A stretch of 36,359 nt of DNA, taken from contig MFGV01000024.1 of the NCBI GenBank assembly GCA_001778375.1, positions 1-36,359 of the forward strand. Reading direction: 5' to 3'. The DNA comes from Candidatus Firestonebacteria bacterium RIFOXYD2_FULL_39_29. Lineage in GTDB: Bacteria; Oederibacteriota; D2-FULL-39-29. Below the pieces are notes generated by a model that saw nothing but the letters and a program-made list of their open reading frames with translations, was not told the DNA's origin and searched no databases. The translations under genes and the position numbers were made by a program. Shown here piece by piece: positions 8,022 to 16,218 of the stretch (position 1 is its first letter; each line of letters begins with the position of its first letter).

Positions 8022-8672
8022 TCACTTTTTCACGATTTCGATAATTTCCGCAGCACTATCCTCAAAAGTCACCAGAAGTTTTTTAATCTGTCTTGTAAAA
8101 GCATTATAGAAAATAACAGAAGAAATAGCTACTATAAGGCCGGCTATGGTATTAATAAGCGCTTCTGCGATACCTCCGGCCACGACAGAAGGCCCTACTG
8201 CAGATTCAATTGACATTGATTTAAAAGCATGCATAATTCCGATAACAGTACCGACTAAACCTATATACAAAGCAATATTACCTATAGTACCAAGAATTCC
8301 CAGGAATTTCTCCAGACCAACCATTTCTTTATCGACAGCTCTCATAGCTATTTCTGATAATTCGCCTTTATCTTTTTTGTGAGAAAAAAGAATTGTTTTA
8401 AAGACATTACTCAAAGGACACGGTACTTTAAAGAAAAGGAATTTAACCCTGAAATTATCGCAGAAAGTAATGGCTTCGGATATTTTGCCGGACATGACCA
8501 TATTCCTGACCTTTGTTTTAACCTCTTCAATAATTTTCATTCTGACCCCGTAGAAAGTTTTCAGCCTTTCAAGAAACACCGCCACTGAGAGTATTGAGCA
8601 AATAATCAGAATCCATACAACAATACCACCTTTTTCTAAAAGGCTTAAAAACGACATATTTTCGAAGAACAT
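8022..8672 (-). CDS. exbB: MotA/TolQ/ExbB proton channel protein
   Basis: 216 residues with three membrane segments: an N-terminal helix (about 12-32), then two in the MotA_ExbB domain around 'FLGILGTIGNIALYIGLVGTVIGIM' and 'AGGIAEALINTIAGLIVAISSVIFYN'. It is the channel part of the ExbB/ExbD (or TolQ/TolR) stator. I chose the ATG at 8672 because AGGAGG sits 4 nt upstream. An in-frame TTG further up (8747) is actually the -35 box of a consensus promoter. First gene of the exbB-exbD-tonB-SpoIID operon. ExbB and TolQ cannot be separated from sequence alone. Confidence 0.92.
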   Translation of the reverse strand: MFFENMSFLSLLEKGGIVVWILIICSILSVAVFLERLKTFYGVRMKIIEEVKTKVRNMVMSGKISEAITFCDNFRVKFLFFKVPCPLSNVFKTILFSHKKDKGELSEIAMRAVDKEMVGLEKFLGILGTIGNIALYIGLVGTVIGIMHAFKSMSIESAVGPSVVAGGIAEALINTIAGLIVAISSVIFYNAFTRQIKKLLVTFEDSAAEIIEIVKK

Positions 8673-8718
8673 ATTTCCTCCTATTGAAAAAATGAAGTAA
8701 TTTAGAAATACTGTAATA

Positions 8719-8747
8719 ATTATAGCCAGAAAGGCAGGGTATGTCAA
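8719..8747 (-). promoter_or_regulatory. Perfect consensus sigma70 promoter for exbB operon
   Basis: On the minus strand TTGACA (8747-8742), exactly 17 nt, then TATAAT (8724-8719): a full match in both hexamers and optimal spacing. The expected transcript start near 8712 gives a ~40-nt leader ending in the AGGAGG site of exbB. No repressor site is evident around it. Confidence 0.85.
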
Positions 8748-8771
8748 CCATCAAAAGCCCAAAAATATATA

Positions 8772-8816
8772 CCTAAACCCGTAAAAATCTAAAAGTTCAT
8801 AAAGCCAATAATTCAA
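8772..8816 (-). repeat. 9-nt-period array after the ABC binding-protein stop
   Basis: Starting right after the TAA stop of the substrate-binding protein gene, the minus strand reads TTGAATTAT, TGGCTTTAT, GAACTTTTA, GATTTTTAC and GGGTTTAGG. These are degenerate 9-nt units of the same family as 4454-4499 and 27692-27727. No strong hairpin terminator is visible before the exbB promoter. Confidence 0.5.
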
Positions 8817-10073
8817 TTACTTTTCTAATAATGCATCCACTTTTTTTGCTGCTTCATCCAAAGCTTCCTGCGGAGTAGCTTTTTTTAAAAGGACTTTTTC
8901 TAAGGCTTCTCCTATATAAATTCTTACTTCCTGCCAGCACTTAACTCTGGGATCAGTCACGGCATTATCAAGCTCTTTAATACCGATTAAATCCAAAGGT
9001 TTTTTCTTTAGATGCTCAACCATCACAGGACTTGTAAGCGCTGACTTTCTAATTGGTAAATAGGAGGTTCCCATCGCCCATTTTACATTATTTTCAGAGT
9101 TTGAAAGCCATTTAATAAATTTGTAACAAGCTTCTTCTCTTTTCTGACTATTTTCTTTTTTCGCAAAAATCGCAATATTAGTACCGGCTATCGGAGCAGT
9201 TTTAATCTTACCTGCATATAACGGCGCGATGCCGACAGAAAAAGCTGTTCCAATATCCGATTCAAGATAACTCCGATGCGGGCTTGTAGAAATGAAAGAG
9301 GCCATTCGGCCTGCTTTAAAATCGCCATCAAGGTAATCTTTTGTATATACTGCCACTTTATATTTATTATACAAATCAGTTATGAATTGTAAGGTTTCTC
9401 TTCCTGCCGCATCATTAAAAGTTGATTTTGTTTCACTCTCATTGAAAAAACTTCCCTTATTCATATATAAAAGTATGGCAAATATATCTATATTGGCTCT
9501 AAAACCAAAGCCGTAACGCACAGTTTTTCCGGAAGCATCACGCTTAGTTAACTTTGTACAAACATTTAAGAACTCCGCAACGGTCTTTGGAGGAGTAAGA
9601 CCTTCTTTCTTAAAAAGGGATTCATTGTAATAATAGACATAGATAGATTTGTTAAACGGGAAAGTCCACAGCGTTTTTTCGTAACTATTATTCCGGATAA
9701 AAACAGGATAAATATCTGCTAAATCCTTTTTTCTATCCGGATCTTTTGAAAAGTACTTTTCAACCGGAATTATAGATTTTTCCTCGACAAATCTCGTTGT
9801 CCAATTCTCGTAGACCTGCGAAATGTCCGGCGAATTACCTGCAGCTACAGACGCCAGAAGCTTTTGAAGCAAAACATCATAATTTCCCACATATTGAGGA
9901 GTAATTTTTATATCCGTATTCTCTTTTTCAAAACCTGTAATAAGTTCTTTTAAGACCTTATCCTTTGGATCCGCCATTGCATGCCAGAATGTAAGTTTTA
10001 TTTTATCAGAAGAAGAGCCGCAGCCCGAGAGGAAAACAACCGCAGCAAAAACACCGATTATTATTTTTTTCAC
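8817..10073 (-). CDS. Sugar ABC transporter substrate-binding lipoprotein
   Basis: 418-residue family 1 extracellular solute-binding protein (SBP_bac_1, the maltose/glycerol-phosphate group). The signal peptide has its lipobox at Cys19 (LSGC). The mature protein opens with 'KIKLTFWHAM', then '...L...FEK.N.DIKI......Y...LQKLLASVAAGNSPDI', typical of the family, and includes 'AG..A........ESDIGTAFSVGIAPLYAG'. It should bind a sugar or oligosaccharide at the membrane and deliver it to the two permeases encoded just upstream (10346-12026). The substrate cannot be named. The start is GTG with a GGATGG site 4 nt upstream. It has its own promoter and is separated from the permeases by a 272-nt repeat-bearing gap. 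Confidence 0.92.
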   Translation of the reverse strand: MKKIIIGVFAAVVFLSGCGSSSDKIKLTFWHAMADPKDKVLKELITGFEKENTDIKITPQYVGNYDVLLQKLLASVAAGNSPDISQVYENWTTRFVEEKSIIPVEKYFSKDPDRKKDLADIYPVFIRNNSYEKTLWTFPFNKSIYVYYYNESLFKKEGLTPPKTVAEFLNVCTKLTKRDASGKTVRYGFGFRANIDIFAILLYMNKGSFFNESETKSTFNDAAGRETLQFITDLYNKYKVAVYTKDYLDGDFKAGRMASFISTSPHRSYLESDIGTAFSVGIAPLYAGKIKTAPIAGTNIAIFAKKENSQKREEACYKFIKWLSNSENNVKWAMGTSYLPIRKSALTSPVMVEHLKKKPLDLIGIKELDNAVTDPRVKCWQEVRIYIGEALEKVLLKKATPQEALDEAAKKVDALLEK

Positions 10074-10138
10074 TTTACCATCCTTTTATTAAAAACAATT
10101 TCATTAAATAGAATATTTTACACTATAAGACCAAAACA

Positions 10139-10167
10139 ATTATATATGAATGCAAAATTAAAAACAA
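10139..10167 (-). promoter_or_regulatory. Promoter for the ABC substrate-binding protein
   Basis: Minus strand TTGTTT (10167-10162), 17-nt spacer, TATAAT (10144-10139). It is the same hexamer pair and spacing as the promoter at 1062-1090. It lies between the GC-rich repeat and the GTG start, with a leader of about 60 nt, and would let the binding protein be made in excess over the permeases. Confidence 0.65.
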
Positions 10168-10184
10168 GGAAAAATAGAAGCTCG

Positions 10185-10262
10185 TGGAGGCTCGGAGGCG
10201 CAGATGCTTATCCGCCCTATGGCGAGACTTCGTCAGAAGAAACTTCTGACGGGGAGGTGCGG
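10185..10262. repeat. GC-rich repeat with perfect 9-bp hairpin
   Basis: A GC-rich island in an AT-rich gap. It contains TCCGCC...GGCG (10211-10224) and a perfect 9-bp inverted repeat CGTCAGAAG / CTTCTGACG (10231-10239 and 10243-10251) with a 3-nt loop. No T-tract follows on either strand, so it is not a standard intrinsic terminator. Its place after the permease genes suits a REP-like element that stabilises the 3' end of an mRNA. The TCCGCC..GGCG..TTCG..AAG order recalls the palindromes at 4525-4612. Confidence 0.55.
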
Positions 10263-10323
10263 CAAAAATAAATTGGATGATTAGAAGGTCAGCAAAAGAT
10301 GGAAACAAAATGAAACTTTTGTT

Positions 10324-10345
10324 TTACAAACTTTATGAACTATGA
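10324..10345 (-). repeat. Short 9-nt-period array after permease stop
   Basis: Minus strand TCATAGTTC, ATAAAGTTT, GTAA directly after the TAG stop of the second permease. The units are related to the AAAGTTCAT/AAAGTCCGT family but lie in the opposite orientation to the array at 8772-8816. Confidence 0.4.
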
Positions 10346-11158
10346 CTACTTCATTCCCGTCGTTGCAATTCCTTCTACAAAATATTTCTGGGCGAAGAAG
10401 TAGACTATTATTACGGGTAATGTCGCAAAGAGCGCGGCGGCCATCATCAGATGGTACCGGGTGGCGAATTCAAAGGTGAAATAAGCCAGACCTACAGGAA
10501 GAGTCCGCATGTTTTCACTGTTAGTCATAATAAGAGGCCAAAGGAAAGAATTCCAACTGCCTATCAGCGAGAAAAGCCCGACACTTATGAAAACCGGTTT
10601 CGCTACGGGAAAAAGTATTTTCCAGAGTATCTGCCAGTGCGAACAGCCGTCAATTTGAGCCTGTTCAAAAAGTTCTTTAGGCAGGGACAGGAAGAATTGC
10701 CGCATCAAGAATATTCCAAAAACATTCACAGCCCAGGGAATAATCAAGGCAAAATATGTATCCAGCCATCCGAGGTTTTTCAAGATAATATAATTTGGTA
10801 TTAACGTCACTTCCACAGGTATCATCATGGTCCCAAGAAATATTAAAAAAATAATTCTTTTTCCTTTAAAATCAAACCTGGCGAAGGCATAACCTGCCAA
10901 GGCTGATGTCGCAACCTGTAAAAGAGTAGTTAGAACAGTCACAAACAAGCTATTAAAGAAATAGGCGCCAAAAGGCGCCGCCGAAAAAGCATCTGAAAAG
11001 TTCTTAAAATTTATCTTTGAAGGGAGAAATTTTGGCGGCATAGCAAGGACTTCCTCGGGAAGCTTAAAAGCTGTTACCACCATCCACAAAAAGGGTATTA
11101 CCATTATAAACGCTCCGGCAATAAGAGCGGTATAAATAAAAGTCCGTCTAATTTTCAT
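10346..11158 (-). CDS. Sugar ABC transporter permease (MalG-like)
   Basis: 270-residue inner-membrane permease with six predicted helices. It carries the EAA loop that docks the ATPase ('FEQAQIDGCSHWQILWKILFPVAKP', about 163-187) and the family-typical ending 'YFVEGIATTGMK'. It forms the transport channel with the protein encoded at 11148-12026, whose gene it overlaps by 11 nt. It takes solute from the binding protein at 8817-10073. No ATP-binding subunit gene is in the window, so a shared MsmK/UgpC-type ATPase from elsewhere is presumably used. It is the last gene of the long operon that starts at 25655. Confidence 0.94.
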   Translation of the reverse strand: MKIRRTFIYTALIAGAFIMVIPFLWMVVTAFKLPEEVLAMPPKFLPSKINFKNFSDAFSAAPFGAYFFNSLFVTVLTTLLQVATSALAGYAFARFDFKGKRIIFLIFLGTMMIPVEVTLIPNYIILKNLGWLDTYFALIIPWAVNVFGIFLMRQFFLSLPKELFEQAQIDGCSHWQILWKILFPVAKPVFISVGLFSLIGSWNSFLWPLIMTNSENMRTLPVGLAYFTFEFATRYHLMMAAALFATLPVIIVYFFAQKYFVEGIATTGMK

Positions 11159-12026
11159 AATGTATCTTTTCTCCCCAGTATTTATTCTGCAGTATTGTGA
11201 GAGTAAATATCACCAGAAATATTACAAAAGAGATCGCTGAAGCATAACCTATCTTAAAGAACACGAAGGCATTCTGATAAAGATAATATACAAGGACCAT
11301 GGTAGATTTAAGCGGACCGCCATCCGGCGTGAGCATATAAACCTGGGTAAAGGTCTGAAAAGAACCTATCAGAGAAACAAGTGTGACAAAAAATATGCTG
11401 GGCATTACGAGAGGAAGCGTCACATACCGGAAGACTGCAAAACCCGAAGCCCCGTCTATTTCCGCGGCCTCATAGTATTCCACCGGTATACTGAGTATCC
11501 CGACAAGAAATATTATAATGTTATAACCTAAACTTTTCCAGATAGACATTAGCATTATCGCAGGCATGGCAAGTACGGGATCAAGCAGCCATTTTTGCGC
11601 TGATACGCCAAAAAGCCCCAAAAACCAGTTAAGTATACCTGCATCAGGATGATAGATCCAAAGCCAGATCATTCCTACGGCATTTATTGAAGTAACAACA
11701 GGCAAGAAATATATAGTACGTAAAATAGACAGCCCCTTTATCTTTTTACTAAGCCCGTACGCTATCAAAAAAGCAAGGATTATCCCCGCGGGTATTGTTC
11801 CAACCGCAAAATAAACGGTATTGAAAAGGGATTTCCAGAAATCAGCATCCATCAGGAGTTTATTATAATTGGCAAGACCAACAAATTCTTTATGCTTTGA
11901 GATCAGATCCCAGTTGAATAAACTGATATACCAGGAATAAACGGTCGGGAAAATATGAAAAACAGATATTATAATTATTGACGGAAGCAGAAATACATAA
12001 GCTATAAAATTATCATTTTTCTTCAT
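11148..12026 (-). CDS. Sugar ABC transporter permease (MalF-like)
   Basis: 292-residue inner-membrane permease with about six helices and no large periplasmic insert, as in the UgpA/LacF group. It begins 'FIAYVFLLPSIIIISVFHIFPTVYSWYISLFNWD'. Its EAA loop is 'EYYEAAEIDGASGFAVFRYVTLPLVMP' (about 181-207). It pairs with the permease at 10346-11158. The ATG overlaps the glgA stop (ATGA), tying sugar uptake to glycogen synthase expression. Confidence 0.94.
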   Translation of the reverse strand: MKKNDNFIAYVFLLPSIIIISVFHIFPTVYSWYISLFNWDLISKHKEFVGLANYNKLLMDADFWKSLFNTVYFAVGTIPAGIILAFLIAYGLSKKIKGLSILRTIYFLPVVTSINAVGMIWLWIYHPDAGILNWFLGLFGVSAQKWLLDPVLAMPAIMLMSIWKSLGYNIIIFLVGILSIPVEYYEAAEIDGASGFAVFRYVTLPLVMPSIFFVTLVSLIGSFQTFTQVYMLTPDGGPLKSTMVLVYYLYQNAFVFFKIGYASAISFVIFLVIFTLTILQNKYWGEKIHYEN

Positions 12027-13474
12027 CTGTGTTTTAAAAGAGCTTTCTGATAAAGCTCAACATATTTTTTTGCAGAGCTATCCCAGGAAAAATCCAGCTT
12101 CATATCTTTTATTATAAGTTTTGCCCAGCTATTCTTATTTTTGTACACTAAAACCCCTCGTTTTACGGCATCAAGCAGCTCCCAGGGAGAATATTCCTTA
12201 AAAACAAAACCCGTACCCTTTCCGGTCTTCGGATCATAATTTGTCACGGAATCGGCCAAACCACCGGTCTCTCTTACAACAGGAACAGTGCCATATTTAA
12301 AACTGATAAGCTGGGAAAGCCCGCAGGGTTCATACCTTGAAGGCATTAAGAACATATCAGAACCTGCGTAGATCAGATGCGCAATACGCTCATCAAACTT
12401 AAAGATTACTGCAAGTTTACCCGGATACTTATTCCGGAAAGAAGCGAACATATCATTATAACGCTGATCTCCAATCCCCTGTACTACAAGCTGGATATCA
12501 TTTTTCATAAGCATATCCATCGCCGGACTTATAATATCAAAACCTTTTTGATCCGCAAAACGTGAAACAATACCTAAAAGCGGTGTTGCAGGTTTAAACG
12601 GCAAACCGGTTTTTTCCGAGAGTATCTTCTTATTTTCAAGCTTTTTGCCTATAGACAGAGTTCCGTATTTTTTTAAAAGGTATTTATCCGTTTCCGGATC
12701 CCATTCCTTTCCGTCAATACCATTTAATATCCCGAAAAGGTCCGCTTTCCTGTTTTGCAAAACCCCTTCAAGCCCCCAGCCATAATCATAACTCGATTGT
12801 ATCTCCTTGGCATAAGTTTCACTCACGGTATTTATTATGTCAGCAAATATCAAACCGCCTTTCATGAAATTTATTTTATCCCAATATTCCAATTTATCCC
12901 TCGTGAAATAATTCCAGGGAAGACCTGTAGCATACATGATCTGTTTACTAAAGATGCCTTGATACGCCATGTTATGCACCGTAAGAACCGTTGATGTATC
13001 CTTAAAAAAAGAATCCGTTCTTAAAGAAGAAATATAGACGGGTATAAGAGCTGTCTGCCAGTCATTACAATGAATAATATCAGGCTTAAAGCCGGTAAGA
13101 CGTGCGAAATCAAGGACACATTTTGAAAAATATATAAATCTTTCGGCATTATCAATATAGTCCGAACCATTTTCACCATAGAGCGCATTTCTGCCGAAAT
13201 ACTGGTCATACTCTACAAAATAAAACTCAACAGTAGAGCCTCTGAGTTTGCTTTTCTTTACCGCGCCGCCGTTTGGCAAATCACAAACAAACTTAAGATC
13301 ATATTTGACCTCATCTATTTTTGAATACTTGGGCATTATTACTTTAACATTACAGCCAAGCTTTGTCAGGGCTTTTGGCAGGGCAGCCGAAACATCCGCC
13401 AACCCTCCGGTTTTTGCGAACGGAACAACCTCCGAGGAAGCAAATAATATATTCAACTTTTCTTTTTCTTCCAT
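12023..13474 (-). CDS. glgA: Glycogen (starch) synthase
   Basis: 483-residue GT5 glycogen synthase, which transfers glucose from ADP-glucose to the growing alpha-1,4-glucan. The N-terminal nucleotide-sugar motif KTGGLADV (21-28) is intact. The GT-B C-terminal half has 'GIVSRFADQKGFDII' and 'PSRYEPCGLSQLISFKYGTVPVVRETGGLADSV' with the family's acidic and Gly residues. Length is typical. It overlaps the lnt 3' end by 22 nt, with AAAAGGAAAAGA as ribosome binding site. No other glycogen genes (glgC, glgB, glgP) are in the window. Confidence 0.95.
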   Translation of the reverse strand: MEEKEKLNILFASSEVVPFAKTGGLADVSAALPKALTKLGCNVKVIMPKYSKIDEVKYDLKFVCDLPNGGAVKKSKLRGSTVEFYFVEYDQYFGRNALYGENGSDYIDNAERFIYFSKCVLDFARLTGFKPDIIHCNDWQTALIPVYISSLRTDSFFKDTSTVLTVHNMAYQGIFSKQIMYATGLPWNYFTRDKLEYWDKINFMKGGLIFADIINTVSETYAKEIQSSYDYGWGLEGVLQNRKADLFGILNGIDGKEWDPETDKYLLKKYGTLSIGKKLENKKILSEKTGLPFKPATPLLGIVSRFADQKGFDIISPAMDMLMKNDIQLVVQGIGDQRYNDMFASFRNKYPGKLAVIFKFDERIAHLIYAGSDMFLMPSRYEPCGLSQLISFKYGTVPVVRETGGLADSVTNYDPKTGKGTGFVFKEYSPWELLDAVKRGVLVYKNKNSWAKLIIKDMKLDFSWDSSAKKYVELYQKALLKHR

Positions 13475-14982
13475 TCTTTTCCTTTTAATCCCAAAAATAT
13501 CCCAAAAAGCGCAACCATAACACAGATGTATGAAAACACATCACCAAACTTTGTATAAAAAGTCAGCCCTTCCCCGCAAGAGGGTAAGGCTATTGAAAGT
13601 TTATTCCGTTCAAACAGTCCTAAAGTATTTTTAATCTTTCCGGTATAATCAACAAAACCGCTAAGAGTTGTATTTGCAGCCCTGCCGACACTGACCCTGT
13701 TTTCCACGGCACGAAAAGGCAATACCATGAAATGCTGATGGGGCGCAGAAGAAACTCCGTACCAGCCGTCATTAGAAACAGTTATCAGGTATTTTGCCCC
13801 TTCTACAACAAAACGCCTGCAATCCTGCGGGAATATTACTTCCCAGCAGACAGGAGTAGATATTTCCAGGCCGTTTGAAGTTGTAAATACAACCTCTTTT
13901 CTCCCTTTCTCCCACTTATTAAAACCTGCGGTATATTTTTCAAGGAACTTCAACTGTTTTTCAAACGGCACATACTCGCCAAAAGGAACCAGATGCATTT
14001 TAGCATATTTACCGGTAAAATTCCCGTATTTCGAAAAATGAAACACCGAATTATAAGCTTCTTTAACACTCAAATCCTTATCAGGGACAGCGTCAGGTGA
14101 GCCTACCAATAAATCAGCATTCACAACTTTTGCCAAAGATTGAAGCTTTGCCCAATATACCGGCATATATTTAACATACATAGCTGTCGCGGTCTCCGGC
14201 CAAATAATCACTTCGGGAAAATCATTTTTTGATTCAAGAGAAAGGTTTTCATGTGTTGAGAAAGCAAAATCCACGTAGTTTTGATCCCACTTAGCAGTCT
14301 GACTTATATTACCCTGAATAACCGTAAAGATATGCCCTGTTTCATTTTTTTCGCCATAAATATGAAGTTTAATAAAACCATACAGAAGAAATATTACCAA
14401 AACAAATATACCGGCGAAAATTAAAAGAAATCTTTTCTTAATCCCTTCTTTCCTTTTAATATGTATTAATGCAATACCCGTATTAAAAAGCACCAAAACA
14501 AAAGAAACACCAAATACCCCTGTAATATCAGCAATCTGGATTAACGGTAAAAATTTAAACTGGGAGTAACCGAGAAGCGCCCAGGGAAAACCTGTGAGCA
14601 AATAAGTGCGGAGCAGTTCAACCCCCACCCAGATAAAGGGGGCATAAACCAACCCGGTTAAAACGGTTAATACACAAAATAATCCTATAAAAAGCGACAG
14701 GTACGTTCCGAGCAAAAGCCAGGCAGGAAAAGCTAATATTCCGAGTTCCTTCATGAAATTTAACCAGTAAACAGCACCGCCTAAATAGATAAAACCTGTA
14801 ATACACCCGAGGAGAAAAGCCTGTTTTTTGGTTTTACCCTGTATGACAATGAGCAACGGTACCAGTCCTACAAAAGCAAACCATCCGCTCCAACCGTTAA
14901 GAGACATATTAATAAAACTCGGAAAGGAAACAACGAGGAATAAGCCCGAAACTATTGCCAATATATATTCTTTAAATTTCAT
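13453..14982 (-). CDS. lnt: Apolipoprotein N-acyltransferase
   Basis: 509-residue Lnt, which adds the third acyl chain to the N-terminal Cys of lipoproteins in the inner membrane. Six to eight membrane helices fill residues 1-205. The nitrilase-like periplasmic domain has the triad Glu263 (WPETA), Lys328 (YAKMHLVPFGEYVP) and Cys379 (VCWE). It also has 'SNDGWYG......QH......RA.ENR....RA.NT..SG..D..G'. A last helix lies near 480-500. Four or more lipoproteins encoded in this window could be its substrates. It starts 32 nt after the M20 gene with an AAGGAA site 5-6 nt before ATG. Confidence 0.95.
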   Translation of the reverse strand: MKFKEYILAIVSGLFLVVSFPSFINMSLNGWSGWFAFVGLVPLLIVIQGKTKKQAFLLGCITGFIYLGGAVYWLNFMKELGILAFPAWLLLGTYLSLFIGLFCVLTVLTGLVYAPFIWVGVELLRTYLLTGFPWALLGYSQFKFLPLIQIADITGVFGVSFVLVLFNTGIALIHIKRKEGIKKRFLLIFAGIFVLVIFLLYGFIKLHIYGEKNETGHIFTVIQGNISQTAKWDQNYVDFAFSTHENLSLESKNDFPEVIIWPETATAMYVKYMPVYWAKLQSLAKVVNADLLVGSPDAVPDKDLSVKEAYNSVFHFSKYGNFTGKYAKMHLVPFGEYVPFEKQLKFLEKYTAGFNKWEKGRKEVVFTTSNGLEISTPVCWEVIFPQDCRRFVVEGAKYLITVSNDGWYGVSSAPHQHFMVLPFRAVENRVSVGRAANTTLSGFVDYTGKIKNTLGLFERNKLSIALPSCGEGLTFYTKFGDVFSYICVMVALFGIFLGLKGKEWKKKKS

Positions 14983-14991
14983 TTTTTCCTT

Positions 14992-15014
14992 GGAAAGGTT
15001 ACGAACGTTATAAA
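14992..15014 (-). repeat. 9-nt-period array between M20 gene and lnt
   Basis: Minus strand TTTATAACG, TTCGTAACC, TTTCC right after the M20 stop codon. GTTTATAACGTTCGTAACC differs at only a few positions from GTTCATAACGTCCGTAAAG found on the plus strand at 4466-4484. It is the shortest member of the family and could be chance. Confidence 0.35.
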
Positions 15015-16202
15015 CTATTTACTATTTAAAAATTCCAAACTGGTTTCGGCAAGCACGGCTGCGCCTACGGGAAGGGAAGCCTCGTCTATAGTGAATTTTG
15101 GATGATGCAAAGCGCTGGTAATCCCTTTCTTTTTATTCCCGACCCCGAGCCAAATAAAACCGCCCGGAGCGATTTTCGTAAAATAGGAAAAATTTTCCCC
15201 GCCCATGGAAGGCTCTTTCCGTAAAATCACATTTTTTCTGCCAAGCAGCCTCACACCGGCCTTTTCCATAAGGCCAATCATGGTCTCATCATTAGAAAAC
15301 GCCGGATAGCCGTCAAAATATCTCAACTCTGCTTTAGCTCCAAAAGCTTTTGCCGTCAGGGTCACAACTTGTTTCATTCTTGTCTTTATAATTCTTCTGG
15401 TTTGGGCATTTAGAGACCTGGCAGTTCCTTCCATCTTTACAAACGGCGGAATAACATTTGAGGTTTCCCCGGCATTTATCATTGTAACAGTAATAACCGC
15501 GGATTCCAAAGGAGAAACATTCCGGCTTACTATGCTCTGAAGGTTCTGTATAATAGCCGCAGATACAACAATAGAATCAACAGAAGCATGCGGCATCGCG
15601 CCATGCCCGCCCTTACCCGTAACTTTGATCTCAAAAAAATCGGCATTTGCATAAACAGGGCCATAAGTAACACTGATTTTCCCGACTTCACCGGGCGCGT
15701 CAACATGGAGAGCTATCACCGCATCCGGCTTTGGATTTTTCATTGCACCGGCTTTAATAATTTCCTTTGCTCCATCTCTGTTCTTATCCGCTATTTCTTC
15801 AGCCGGCTGGAATATGAACTTAACATTTCCTTTTACTTTGTCTTTCATATTGGAAAGCAGTTTTGCTGCTCCAAGTACACAGGTAGTATGAGCATCATGC
15901 CCGCAAGCATGCATAATGCCCTTATTTTTAGAAGCAAAAGAAACTCCGGTTTCCTCGTAAACAGGCAGAGCGTCAATATCCGCTCTCAAGGCTATTGTCT
16001 TTCCCTTTCTTTTTCCCTTTAGAAGTCCGACCACACCGGTCGCCATAACCACAAAAGGGATTCCCAGACTCCGAAGCTCTCTTTGAATTATTTTAGAGGT
16101 CTTATATTCTTTGAAACCAAGCTCCGGTGCCAGATGGAGTTCTCTTCTGATTTTTACAAGATACAATCCGAGTTTTTTTGCCTCAAGATACATATCCGTC
16201 AT
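15015..16202 (-). CDS. M20 family amidohydrolase
   Basis: 395-residue metal-dependent amidohydrolase of the M20D group (hippurate hydrolase / N-acyl-amino-acid amidohydrolase / IAA-amino acid hydrolase type). Motifs: 'HLAPELGFKEYKTS', 'ALRADIDALP', 'MHACGHDAHTT' (metal-binding Cys/His/Asp/His), 'FQPAEE' (catalytic and metal Glu), 'GHGAMPHA' in the dimerisation/lid domain and 'GGENFSYF' near the C-terminus. It removes an acyl group from an N-acyl amino acid or similar amide; the substrate is unknown. I prefer the ATG at 16202, preceded by GAAGGCGG, over an upstream TTG (16265) that would overlap the DUF2723 gene. It sits between DUF2723 and lnt in the polysaccharide operon. Confidence 0.9.
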   Translation of the reverse strand: MTDMYLEAKKLGLYLVKIRRELHLAPELGFKEYKTSKIIQRELRSLGIPFVVMATGVVGLLKGKRKGKTIALRADIDALPVYEETGVSFASKNKGIMHACGHDAHTTCVLGAAKLLSNMKDKVKGNVKFIFQPAEEIADKNRDGAKEIIKAGAMKNPKPDAVIALHVDAPGEVGKISVTYGPVYANADFFEIKVTGKGGHGAMPHASVDSIVVSAAIIQNLQSIVSRNVSPLESAVITVTMINAGETSNVIPPFVKMEGTARSLNAQTRRIIKTRMKQVVTLTAKAFGAKAELRYFDGYPAFSNDETMIGLMEKAGVRLLGRKNVILRKEPSMGGENFSYFTKIAPGGFIWLGVGNKKKGITSALHHPKFTIDEASLPVGAAVLAETSLEFLNSK

Positions 16203-16218
16203 TTTAATCCGCCTTCTC

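Noticed and set aside
10231-10251. Hairpin CGTCAGAAG / CTTCTGACG as an intrinsic terminator
   Set aside because: No T-tract follows on either strand, so it is reported only as a repeat with a possible mRNA-protecting role.
10123-10308. 61-codon minus-strand frame in the gap before the substrate-binding protein gene
   Set aside because: It spans the GC-rich hairpin repeat and the promoter and has no ribosome binding site. The apparent protein is a reading of repeat DNA.
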